Assembly: GCA_036560145.1 (NCBI GenBank)
Contig: DATBRV010000009.1
Location: 1 to 64,000 of the forward strand
Direction: 5' to 3'
Origin: DATBRV01 sp036560145
Lineage (GTDB): Bacteria > Myxococcota_A > UBA9160 > SMWR01
DNA length: 64,000 bases
Shown here: positions 57,505 to 64,000 of the stretch, one piece after another
Numbering within the stretch: position 1 is the first letter of the stretch
Layout: the number at the start of each line of letters is the position of its first letter
Translations under genes and position numbers: made by a program
The notes under the pieces: generated by a model
What the model was told of the DNA's origin: nothing
The model's database searches: none
The model's input: the letters and a program-made list of their open reading frames with translations, nothing else

Positions 57505-59172
57505 CTAGGGGATCCCGCCCCGGTAGCGCTGGGCGATCGGGAGACGGCGGCCCGGGCCGAAGGCCTTGGGCGAGGTGCGCAGCACCAGCGGCGCCTGCCG
57601 CCGCTTGTACTCGTTGCGATCGACGCGCGCCATCACGCGCCCGACCAGCGCCGCATCGGCGCCGGGCGGAAGCGCGATCCCCGAGGCTCCGCGCTGGCCC
57701 TCGATGATCTGTTCGAGGATCGGGTCGAGGATCTCGTAGGCGGGCAGGTCGTCGCTGTCCAGCTGCCCCGGCGCGAGCTCGGCGGAGGGCGCCTTCTCGA
57801 GGCTCCCGCGCGGGATGCGCTCGCCACGGGCGTTCGCGCGCCGCGCGAGCGCGTAGACGTCGCGCTTGTAGACGTCGCCCAGCACCGCGAGCCCGCCCAC
57901 GGTGTCGCCGTAGAGCGTGCTGTAGCCGACCGAGAGCTCGCTCTTGTTCCCGGTCGCGAGCACCAGCCGCCCCTCGGCGTTCGAGACCGCCATCAGCAAC
58001 GCGCCGCGGATGCGCGCCTGGATGTTCTGCTGCGTGAGGCCGTAGTCGTCGCGCGGCCCGAAGAGCGCGCGGAAGGCGTCGAGGTAGGCCTGGTAGATCG
58101 GCCGGATGTCGAGCCGCCGCACCTCGATCGCGAGATTGCGCCCCAGCGCGAGGGCGTCGCTCAGGCTGTGATCCGAGGAGAAGGGCCCGGGCATCGCGAG
58201 CCCCACCACGCGCTCCGCTCCGAGCGCCTCCACCGCGAGCCAGGCCGTCACGGCCGAATCGATGCCGCCGGAGAGGCCGATCACCGCGCCGGGCGGCAGG
58301 TCCAGCTTGCGGAAGTAGTCGCGGATGCCGAGCACCAGCCCGCTCTCGAGCTGGTCGACCCCGTCGGGGTCGACGACGGCCTCGGGCGCCAGCCCGGGTT
58401 CGGCCGCCTCGAGATCCACCACCGCGAAGCCCGGCTCGAAGTGCGGCAGCGCGGCGAGCACCCGCCCGCGCGCGTCCACCACGAAGGAGGCACCGTCGAA
58501 GATCAGCTCGTCGTTGCCGCCCACCTGGTTCACGAAGACGCAGGCGACGCGGTGACGCGCGGCGAGATCCGCGACCATGCGCCGCCGCTGCACGGCCTTG
58601 CCCACGTGCCAGGGCGACGCCGAGAGGTTCAGCACGACGCGCGCGCCCGCCCGCGCCAGCTCGCCCGCCGGGTCGATGGGATACCCCAGCTCGTGTACCC
58701 AGACGTCCTCGCAGACGGTCAAGCCGAGCGGCTCGCCGCCCGGGCGCAGCGAAGCGGTCTCGCGCTTGCCGGCGGGCTGGAACCAGCGCTTCTCGTCGAA
58801 GACGTCGTAGGTCGGAAGCAGCGTCTTGGCGCGCACCGCGCGGCGCTCGCCGCCGGCGAGCAGCACCGCGGCGTTGACCAGCCGCTGCGGCCCCGCGCCC
58901 TCCGCCGGGAGCACGGCGCCGAGCGCGATCGCCACCCTGGCGGAGGCCGGCGCGAGCAGATCCAGCTCGCGCAGCTGATCGCGCACGAAGCCCTCGCGTT
59001 CGAGCAGGTCCATCGGCGGGTAGCCGGTGAGGACCAGCTCCGGCAGGACCACCAGGTCCGCCTTCTCGCTGGCGGCCTTGGCGGCCGCCTCCTCGACGAG
59101 CCATCGGTTGCCGCGGAGGTCGCCGATGGTGGGGTTCACCTGGGCCAGCGCGACGCGCATCCCGCGCAGCAT
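57505..59172 (-). CDS. nadE: Glutamine-dependent NAD+ synthetase
   Basis: A 555-residue two-domain enzyme making NAD+ from deamido-NAD+, ATP and glutamine. The N-terminal nitrilase-type glutaminase has its Glu in VVLPELVLTGYPP, Lys in AKTLLPTYDVFDEKRWF and Cys in LTVCEDVW. The C-terminal synthetase has the PP-loop GLSGGIDSAVTAWLA, then GYSTLYGDTVGG and NKSELSVG. The start at 59172 is favoured because GGAG lies 8 nt upstream and the AxALAQVNP strand follows; ATG 59160 is also possible. A repeat copy occupies most of the space upstream. Confidence 0.94.
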   Translation of the reverse strand: MLRGMRVALAQVNPTIGDLRGNRWLVEEAAAKAASEKADLVVLPELVLTGYPPMDLLEREGFVRDQLRELDLLAPASARVAIALGAVLPAEGAGPQRLVNAAVLLAGGERRAVRAKTLLPTYDVFDEKRWFQPAGKRETASLRPGGEPLGLTVCEDVWVHELGYPIDPAGELARAGARVVLNLSASPWHVGKAVQRRRMVADLAARHRVACVFVNQVGGNDELIFDGASFVVDARGRVLAALPHFEPGFAVVDLEAAEPGLAPEAVVDPDGVDQLESGLVLGIRDYFRKLDLPPGAVIGLSGGIDSAVTAWLAVEALGAERVVGLAMPGPFSSDHSLSDALALGRNLAIEVRRLDIRPIYQAYLDAFRALFGPRDDYGLTQQNIQARIRGALLMAVSNAEGRLVLATGNKSELSVGYSTLYGDTVGGLAVLGDVYKRDVYALARRANARGERIPRGSLEKAPSAELAPGQLDSDDLPAYEILDPILEQIIEGQRGASGIALPPGADAALVGRVMARVDRNEYKRRQAPLVLRTSPKAFGPGRRLPIAQRYRGGIP

Positions 59173-59206
59173 CGGGGCGACTCCTTGCTCCGTCAAGGCA
59201 GCCGCC

Positions 59207-59257
59207 CGCAAGCGGGCGAAGCCCGCGCGCAGCGAGCCGAAGGCGAGCGGAGTTCAC
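59207..59257 (-). repeat. Copy of the dispersed gene-end repeat
   Basis: On the minus strand the unit starts GTGAACTCCGCTCGCCTTCG directly after the TGA of the MaoC gene and extends to about 59207 with a CGCGCGC-rich tail. It lies between the MaoC stop and the nadE start. Confidence 0.8.
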
Positions 59258-59728
59258 TCAGACCGGGTAGTAGACGTAGGTGACGTTCGCGATCAGGGCG
59301 GGCCGCGAGCCGCCCTCGACTTCGACGCGGACCGTGAAGGTGACGCGCAGCGCGCTGGGGGGAACCTCGCGCGCGTCCTTGATCTCCGCGTGCAGGCGCA
59401 CGCGCGATCCCGACGGCACGGGCGCCGAGAAGCGCAGCTTGTCGACGCCGGTGTTGACCGCCGTCCCGACGCCGAGGACCACGAGCAGCCGCGAGAGCAG
59501 CTCGGGGATCAGCGCGAGCGTGAGGTAGCCGTGGGCGATGGTCTGCTTCCAGGGCGCCTCGCGGCGGGCGCGTTCGACGTCGACGTGGATCCACTGGCGG
59601 TCCTCCGTCGCATCTGCGAAGCGGTCGATCCTTGCTTGGTCGACCGTCACCCAATCGCTGACACCCAGTGGTGTCGAAACCCAGTATTTCATCGCCGCGA
59701 GGCCGGGGATGACGACGGGCAGGTCCAT
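59258..59728 (-). CDS. MaoC family dehydratase
   Basis: A 156-residue single hot-dog-fold hydratase. The hydratase-2 motif is visible as FADATEDRQWIHVDVERARRE followed by TIAHGYLTLALIPEL, with the Asp and His expected for (R)-specific enoyl-CoA hydratases. It likely hydrates enoyl-CoA in fatty-acid or polyester metabolism. It belongs with the acyl-CoA thioesterase at the right edge as part of the lipid-metabolic content. ATG 59728 is chosen because the upstream GTG-to-ATG stretch has no family character. The hypothetical gene at 59766 is 37 bp upstream on the same strand. Confidence 0.9.
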   Translation of the reverse strand: MDLPVVIPGLAAMKYWVSTPLGVSDWVTVDQARIDRFADATEDRQWIHVDVERARREAPWKQTIAHGYLTLALIPELLSRLLVVLGVGTAVNTGVDKLRFSAPVPSGSRVRLHAEIKDAREVPPSALRVTFTVRVEVEGGSRPALIANVTYVYYPV

Positions 59729-59765
59729 GGGCGCCTCCGAGGAGACGCTACGGCCCCGCGAGGGA

Positions 59766-60284
59766 TCATGCACGCTCGATGTCGAGGATCTCGTGCCAGC
59801 GTTCGCTTTCGGTGCGATGCCGGATCAGGGCCGTGCGCTCGAAGCGCAGCGGGAAGCGCCCGCGGAAGCGGCGAACCAGGTAGGCGTCCCCCTCCACGAC
59901 CACGTCTTCGACGTCGTGCACCGTCTCGACGCCGCGTTCCGTCCAGGCCAGGAAGCGCACGCGGGTGCGCGGGCGCAGCGTGAGCCGGACCTCGGTCCCG
60001 ACGGCGCGCAACAGCAGCTCCGCGGCGTGGTCTTCCCGACCCACCAGACCGAGCGGGTCGCGGGGAGCGGCGATTCGCGCCGCGCGCAGCAGCCGCAGCA
60101 CCTTTCCGAGGCCCTGCACGGCGGGGACCGTGAGGGCCGGCCCCAGATCCGCCCAATCCTCGATGCGTCCCTCGTCCGGCCGCGGACGCATCGGCTCGAA
60201 GTGGAGCCAGACGCCGACGCCCGACTCGCGACGCCCGGCCGCCGCCTCGACGAAGCGCGAGTGGAGGCGGCGCGTCGTGGTCAT
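59766..60284 (-). CDS. Hypothetical protein
   Basis: A 172-residue protein without signal peptide or membrane segments. It begins MTTTRRLHSRFVEAAAGRRE. The second half is beta-rich, with alternating hydrophobic strands (VRLTLRPRTRVRFLAW, VVVEGDAYLVRRFRGRFPLRF), and contains a loose resemblance to PilZ-type proteins (an RR-like start and later strands), which I do not consider established. It is divergent from the aldo/keto reductase gene and just upstream of the MaoC gene on the same strand. Confidence 0.6.
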   Translation of the reverse strand: MTTTRRLHSRFVEAAAGRRESGVGVWLHFEPMRPRPDEGRIEDWADLGPALTVPAVQGLGKVLRLLRAARIAAPRDPLGLVGREDHAAELLLRAVGTEVRLTLRPRTRVRFLAWTERGVETVHDVEDVVVEGDAYLVRRFRGRFPLRFERTALIRHRTESERWHEILDIERA

Positions 60285-60333
60285 CCGGGTGCAGGATATC
60301 GCGACTCCGGATCCCGGGCGTCGCGCGCCAGCG

Positions 60334-60339
60334 TATAAT
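60334..60339 (+). promoter_or_regulatory. Perfect -10 hexamer upstream of the aldo/keto reductase gene
   Basis: TATAAT stands out in a GC-rich divergent gap, 73 bp before the ATG at 60413. No good -35 hexamer is found at the expected distance, so an activator or alternative spacing may be needed. Confidence 0.45.
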
Positions 60340-60367
60340 GCGGCGGAGCGCCCCGCGGCGCGTCCGG

Positions 60368-60409
60368 TGAGCCAGGAGCGCTGAGCCAGGAGCGCTGAGC
60401 CAGGAGGGA
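60368..60409 (+). repeat. Three tandem 14-bp repeats each containing a Shine-Dalgarno sequence
   Basis: TGAGCCAGGAGCGC occurs at 60368 and 60382, and a third unit TGAGCCAGGAGGGA at 60396, ending 3 bp before the ATG at 60413. Each unit contains AGGAG, so the leader offers three ribosome-binding sites in series. Copy number may vary by replication slippage and tune expression. Confidence 0.8.
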
Positions 60410-60412
60410 TGG

Positions 60413-61984
60413 ATGTTCGATCGGCCCCGCAACACCGCGTTCGCGTGCCTGCTCTTCGCCGCCGTCGCCGGATACTTCGTGGTCGGCCACTACTTCTACA
60501 AGGTCCCGATCGGTCTCGACGAGAGCGCCTTCCTGTTCGGGGCGCCGCTCCAGAGGTTCGCGGTGTGGCTGGCCCCGAATCTCCACAACGCCGCGTCGGG
60601 CGGCATCCTGCTCGGGCTCTGGCTGATCGCGATCGCAGCCATCGCGTTCCTCGCGATGCGCCGCTCGGTGCGCGCCCGGGCCGCCCGGGTCGACCCGGAC
60701 CGGCGGAAGTTCCTGACCGGCGCCGGCTCGGGCGCGGGCATCGCGCTCGGCTCGCTGGTGGTCGCGGGCGGAGCCGGCGCGGCGCGCGGCCTGTTCGGCG
60801 TCGGGCTCGGACACGGCGGCTGGAGCGGCGTGAGCTCGAACATCGCGAGCGGCGAAGGGATCGTGACCACGAACCCCGATTGGAAGCAGGAATGGAAGAA
60901 CGCGCGGGTGAAGGGGTACCGCCGGCTCGGGCGCACCGGCTGGAACGTGTCGGACATCGTGCTCGGCACCGGAAAGATCGAGGGGAAGGACGGCGAGCAG
61001 ATCGCGCGCCTCGCGATCGAGCGCGGCGTCAACTACTTCGACACCTCGCCGGACTACTCGGGCAGCGGCAGCGAGCAGGCCATGGGCCGCGCGATCCGCG
61101 GGGTGCGCGACAAGCTCTTCATCGCCACCAAGTTCTGCACGCCGATCGGACACCTGCCGCCGGGAACGCCGGTCGCGAAGTACATGGAAGCGGTCGAGGG
61201 CAGCCTCGGTCGCCTCGGCACGGATTACGTCGACCTCTGTCACGTGCATTCCTGCGACGAGGTCGAGCGCTTGATGGACGAGAACGTCCACGAGGCCTTC
61301 GACCGCCTCGAGCAGCAGGGCAAGGTGCGCTTTCTCGGCTTCTCGACGCATACGCCGAACCTGGTGGAGGTGGCGAACACCGGGATCGCCTCGGGCCGCT
61401 TCGACGTGATGATGCTCGCCTACCACCACGGGCTGTGGGCGCCGCTGCCCGAGATCATGCGGCGCGCGCGCAGCGAGCAGGACATGGGCGTGGTCGCGAT
61501 GAAGACGTTGAAGGGCGCCAAGCACGACGGACTGGCCGGCTTCCGCGACGAGGCCGGCGCGTATTCCCAGGCGGCGCTCAAGTGGGTGCTCTCGAATCCG
61601 GACGTCTCCTGCGCCGTGATCTCGTTCTTCCAGCTCCAGCACGTGGACGAGTATCTGTTCGCTTCCGGGCAGAAGCCGACGGCCGCCGACGTCGCGGTCC
61701 TCGAGAAGTACGACGAGCTGATCCGGGGCACGCACTGCGCGCCGCACTGCGGCGTCTGCCTGGACAGCTGCCCCGAGCAGCTGCCGATCCACGACGTGCT
61801 CCGCCACCGCATGTACTTCGAGGATTACGGCTGGGAGAAGGAAGGCATGCGGCTCTACTCGAAGCTCGGCAAGAACGCCTCGGTGTGCGCTTCGTGCAGC
61901 GCCCCCTGCCTGGGGAGCTGTCCGCTCGAGATCCGGATCCAGGAGCGGATGAGCGAAGCGCACGAGCTGCTCACGCTGTCGTGA
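60413..61984 (+). CDS. Membrane-anchored aldo/keto reductase with C-terminal Fe-S cluster domain
   Basis: A 523-residue protein. Two hydrophobic helices (about residues 10-27 and 63-81) precede a twin-arginine-like motif DRRKFLTGAG (Arg97-98) and a third hydrophobic stretch (105-125), hinting at Tat export. The AKR barrel (about 155-430) shows NYFDTSPDYSGSGSEQAMG with the Asp/Tyr pair, FIATKF with the Lys and DLCHVHSCDE with the His. The C-terminal tail has two cysteine clusters, HCAPHCGVCLDSC and CASCSAPCLGSCPLEI, consistent with Fe-S binding. AKRs with a ferredoxin-like tail are known. The membrane and Tat-like N-terminus is unusual. A Fe-S/NADPH-linked periplasmic reductase is inferred. 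Confidence 0.85.
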   Translation: MFDRPRNTAFACLLFAAVAGYFVVGHYFYKVPIGLDESAFLFGAPLQRFAVWLAPNLHNAASGGILLGLWLIAIAAIAFLAMRRSVRARAARVDPDRRKFLTGAGSGAGIALGSLVVAGGAGAARGLFGVGLGHGGWSGVSSNIASGEGIVTTNPDWKQEWKNARVKGYRRLGRTGWNVSDIVLGTGKIEGKDGEQIARLAIERGVNYFDTSPDYSGSGSEQAMGRAIRGVRDKLFIATKFCTPIGHLPPGTPVAKYMEAVEGSLGRLGTDYVDLCHVHSCDEVERLMDENVHEAFDRLEQQGKVRFLGFSTHTPNLVEVANTGIASGRFDVMMLAYHHGLWAPLPEIMRRARSEQDMGVVAMKTLKGAKHDGLAGFRDEAGAYSQAALKWVLSNPDVSCAVISFFQLQHVDEYLFASGQKPTAADVAVLEKYDELIRGTHCAPHCGVCLDSCPEQLPIHDVLRHRMYFEDYGWEKEGMRLYSKLGKNASVCASCSAPCLGSCPLEIRIQERMSEAHELLTLS

Positions 61985-62032
61985 TCGCGGGCTGATCCCG
62001 ACCCGGATCGCATGCCCTGCGGAGGAACCCCG

Positions 62033-63541
62033 ATGCGAACGCCCTGGCTCCCGCTGTCGCTGCTCCTGCTCGCCCTCGCGGGCCCCGCCGCCGCGCAGAC
62101 CGGAAGCGCGGCCGCTCCGCCCGCCGAGGGCGGCTCCTCTGCGCCGCCCTGGGCGCTGCCGCCGCCGAGCGCGTGCAGCCCGCCCGGCGGGCTCGCCGGC
62201 TGGCCCCCCGGAGAGGACGCCGCCGGCGTGCCGTTCCAGGCGGGCGACAGCTTCCAGCTCTCGCAGCTCGAGACGCTCCGGAACTTCGTGCCGCCCGAGC
62301 TGTGGAGCTACCGCGAGCGCTTCTTCCACGAAGGCATGCGGCTCGAGATCGGCGCCTGCTTCGCCGACTACGGCCCGCCCGAGTTCTACCGCGCCGCCAC
62401 CGAGACCTTTCGGGGGCGCACGCGGCTGCTTCCGAACGGCGGCATCGAGAACTACACCGCCGGGCAGCCCTTCCCGATGCTCGAGATCTCCCCGGACGAT
62501 CCCCTGGCGGGGCTCAAGTGGGCGTGGAACTCCGAGCTCCGCTACCAGGGCGCGGGTTTCTGGACTCCGTTCCGCACCGTCGACATGGTCGGACGCGACG
62601 GCAAGGGCGAGCCGTTCGAGGGCGAGACGTTCAAGGCGCAGCTCTCCTTCCGCGCCGACCGCGCGAACGACGGCTACACCACACCGGGTGCGCGCGGGAA
62701 CCACTGGGTGTCCGGCGGGAAGCTCCTCGAGCCGACCGACGCGCGCGAGCACGCCTGGCGGCAGTACCGCAATCTCGATCACCTGAAGGAGCCCGGGCGC
62801 AGCGACGATCTGCACGCCTACCTCCCGAACTATCGCCGCGTCCGGCGCGTGAGCGGGGTGGACGTCGAAGGCGTCTACATGCCCTCGTTCAGCGTGGGCG
62901 TCGTCAAGCCGGGCGTGATCGCCGGGCTGGGCGGGGGCCTCGACGGCGGCGCCGCGGGCGGCGCGGCGTCCGGCGCGGCGGCGACCAGCATCACCACCAA
63001 GCGCAGCGGCTTCGAGGTGCTGGAGACGCGGCCGCTGCTCTACGAATACCGCGTCGCCGGCGCCCGCGACGTGCTCACCCCGATCAACGCCTCGCGCCCC
63101 AGCTACCCGGAGGTGAAGGACCGGGACTTCGGGCCGTGGGGGCTCTCGTTCGCGACCGACCGCTGGGACCTGCGCCGCGCGGTCGTGATCGAAGGCCGTT
63201 ACAAGGGGCACACCGGCGGCACCCAGGTGGCCCGCTTCGTGCTCTACATCGACGCCCAGACGGCGATGCCGCTCTACTACATGTCCTTCGATTCGCGCGA
63301 CGAGCGGATCGACGTGGGGATGTTCGTCGGCCGCTGGAGCGAGGACCGCAGCGACTATCGCCGCTGGCCCGGGGATCCCAAGCTCCCCGTGCGCGTGATC
63401 GATTCGGTGGGAGAATCCTTCGCGAACATCGCCGAGGACGGCGGCTGGCGCCGCGAATCGTGGACCAGCATGTCGACACCGCCCGACGACAAGACGCTCC
63501 AGCGGGAGCTGTCGGTCAACAACCTCGGCAAGGGACACTGA
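62033..63541 (+). CDS. DUF1329 domain-containing exported protein
   Basis: A 502-residue protein. Signal peptide residues 1-22 (LLLLALAGPAAAQ), then a Pro/Ala-rich linker and a DUF1329 body with LPNGGIENYTAGQPFP, LKWAWNSELRYQG, NLDHLKEPGRSDDLHAYLPNYRRVRRVSG and a C-terminal ESFANIAEDGGWRRES. DUF1329 proteins are LolA/LolB-like beta-barrel-wedge proteins, often found near RND exporters or hydrocarbon-degradation genes and thought to move lipids or hydrophobic compounds through the envelope. ATG 62033 follows GGAGGAACCCC. A Gly/Ala-rich insertion near residues 306-320 is unusual. Confidence 0.88.
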   Translation: MRTPWLPLSLLLLALAGPAAAQTGSAAAPPAEGGSSAPPWALPPPSACSPPGGLAGWPPGEDAAGVPFQAGDSFQLSQLETLRNFVPPELWSYRERFFHEGMRLEIGACFADYGPPEFYRAATETFRGRTRLLPNGGIENYTAGQPFPMLEISPDDPLAGLKWAWNSELRYQGAGFWTPFRTVDMVGRDGKGEPFEGETFKAQLSFRADRANDGYTTPGARGNHWVSGGKLLEPTDAREHAWRQYRNLDHLKEPGRSDDLHAYLPNYRRVRRVSGVDVEGVYMPSFSVGVVKPGVIAGLGGGLDGGAAGGAASGAAATSITTKRSGFEVLETRPLLYEYRVAGARDVLTPINASRPSYPEVKDRDFGPWGLSFATDRWDLRRAVVIEGRYKGHTGGTQVARFVLYIDAQTAMPLYYMSFDSRDERIDVGMFVGRWSEDRSDYRRWPGDPKLPVRVIDSVGESFANIAEDGGWRRESWTSMSTPPDDKTLQRELSVNNLGKGH

Positions 63542-63551
63542 GCCTCGCCGC

Positions 63552-64000
63552 TCACGCGCTCGAGATCAGCGCCTCCTGCGCCGTCGAGGCGATCAGCCGT
63601 CCGTCGCGCGTGTAGATACGGCCGCGGGAGAGGCCGCGCCCGGCGTGCGCCACCTCGCTGCTCATCTCGAGCAGCCACCAATCGTCCCAGCGCGCGGGCT
63701 GGTGGACCCAGAGCGAAAGGTCGAGGGTCTGGAAGCGATCGACCGCGAACCCGCGTCCGACGCGCCGCTCGAAGGGCCAGTGCGAGTAGAAGTCCGCCAG
63801 GAAGACCAGCGCCGCCATCTGGAGGCGTGGATCGTCGCCCAGCGGCGCGCGCGGAAGCACCCACTCGACGTGCGGGCCCGAGGTGTCCCCGGTCGGATCC
63901 GGCCAGATGCGGGGACGCGCCCTCCGGAACTCGATCGGCCCCCGCGCGTAGTCGGCCCAGCCCTCGGCCCGCGCCTGCTCGAGCGTGCTGGGCAGGGCCT
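63552..64000 (-). CDS. Acyl-CoA thioesterase II-like protein (TesB family, partial)
   Basis: The 3' portion (about 149 codons) of a double hot-dog thioesterase; the start lies past the right edge. Visible are GPIEFRRARPRIW, HVEWVLPRAPLGDD, AALVFLADFYSHWPF and DLSLWVHQPARWDDWWLLEMSSEVAHAGRGLSRGRIYTRDGRLIAS. The LSLWVHQP and GLSRGRIY phrases resemble the C-terminal domain of TesB, whose catalytic Asp-Thr-Gln triad is spread across the fold. It would hydrolyse acyl-CoA to free acid and CoA. It is convergent with the DUF1329 gene, 10 bp apart. Confidence 0.85.
   Translation of the reverse strand, partial: ALPSTLEQARAEGWADYARGPIEFRRARPRIWPDPTGDTSGPHVEWVLPRAPLGDDPRLQMAALVFLADFYSHWPFERRVGRGFAVDRFQTLDLSLWVHQPARWDDWWLLEMSSEVAHAGRGLSRGRIYTRDGRLIASTAQEALISSA

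Noticed and set aside
60281..63538. Long minus-strand frame of about 1085 codons opposite the reductase and DUF1329 genes
   Set aside because: No recognisable protein features. Both plus-strand genes have clear domains and ribosome-binding sites.
1..64000. tRNA, rRNA, prophage or plasmid replication functions
   Set aside because: No tRNA-like cloverleaf, rRNA segment, phage structural gene, integrase or replication origin could be recognised by reading. A covariance-model scan would be decisive for tRNAs and small RNAs.

Overview
This is a gene-dense, very GC-rich (roughly 70% by eye, not computed) bacterial chromosome segment with about 56 protein genes. I found no rRNA, tRNA, CRISPR array, prophage or plasmid functions. 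Gene content points to a free-living, aerobic or microaerobic Gram-negative heterotroph. Outer-membrane lipid trafficking (MlaA, MlaC, HpnN-like RND), an exported AroQ/PheC enzyme, a DUF6178 protein, a probable serine palmitoyltransferase and a histone-fold protein together suggest a lineage of the former Deltaproteobacteria (Myxococcota, Desulfobacterota or Binatota-like). That placement is inference.

Layout. 1-6252 (minus): translationally coupled operon SDR, dienelactone-hydrolase-like, alpha/beta hydrolase, then NAD-linked formate dehydrogenase beta and alpha subunits (alpha runs off the left edge). 6363-13751 (plus): oxidoreductase, type-B carboxylesterase, Ppx/GppA and SGNH hydrolase joined by start/stop overlaps, then a small exported protein and IlvD. 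13833-19802 (minus): D-aminoacylase-like amidohydrolase and a DUF3604 / PpiC-type isomerase / HupE-UreJ operon. 19871-25124 (plus): haloalkane dehalogenase, metallo-beta-lactamase-fold lipoprotein, then a TetR / EmrA / EmrB-type efflux operon. 25257-30054 (minus): phospholipase D, threonine aldolase, amidase, alpha/beta hydrolase. 30273-30479: a 68-residue histone-fold protein with a lysine-rich tail. 30567-37226: CocE-like hydrolase, DUF6178, CoA pyrophosphatase, ATP-grasp / DUF3326 pair, ACT-domain regulator. 37253-45092: DUF815 ATPase, CNNM/CBS protein, serine palmitoyltransferase-like enzyme and an envelope-lipid group (MlaA, MlaC, HpnN-like). 45145-54050: hydrolase, SDR, M20 peptidase, aconitase, 7TM-PAS sensor, lipid kinase, queuosine-salvage glycosylase and a small permease. 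54051-55478: a lower-GC islet with an orphan lipoprotein and a Y1 (RAYT-like) transposase. 55479-64000: an exported fusion of cyclohexadienyl dehydratase and chorismate mutase, a two-domain cold-shock protein, NAD synthetase, MaoC dehydratase, a membrane-anchored Fe-S aldo/keto reductase, a DUF1329 protein and a partial acyl-CoA thioesterase.

Two features cut across the window. First, a dispersed repeat of about 46 bp recurs at gene ends, three times in tandem at 25124-25259. Second, several singly transcribed genes have a TANNNT-like hexamer only 6-9 nt before the start codon, which suggests leaderless mRNAs. The most interesting items are the histone-fold protein, the exported PheC-AroQ fusion, the DUF3326/ATP-grasp pair, the lipid-trafficking group and the repeat family.
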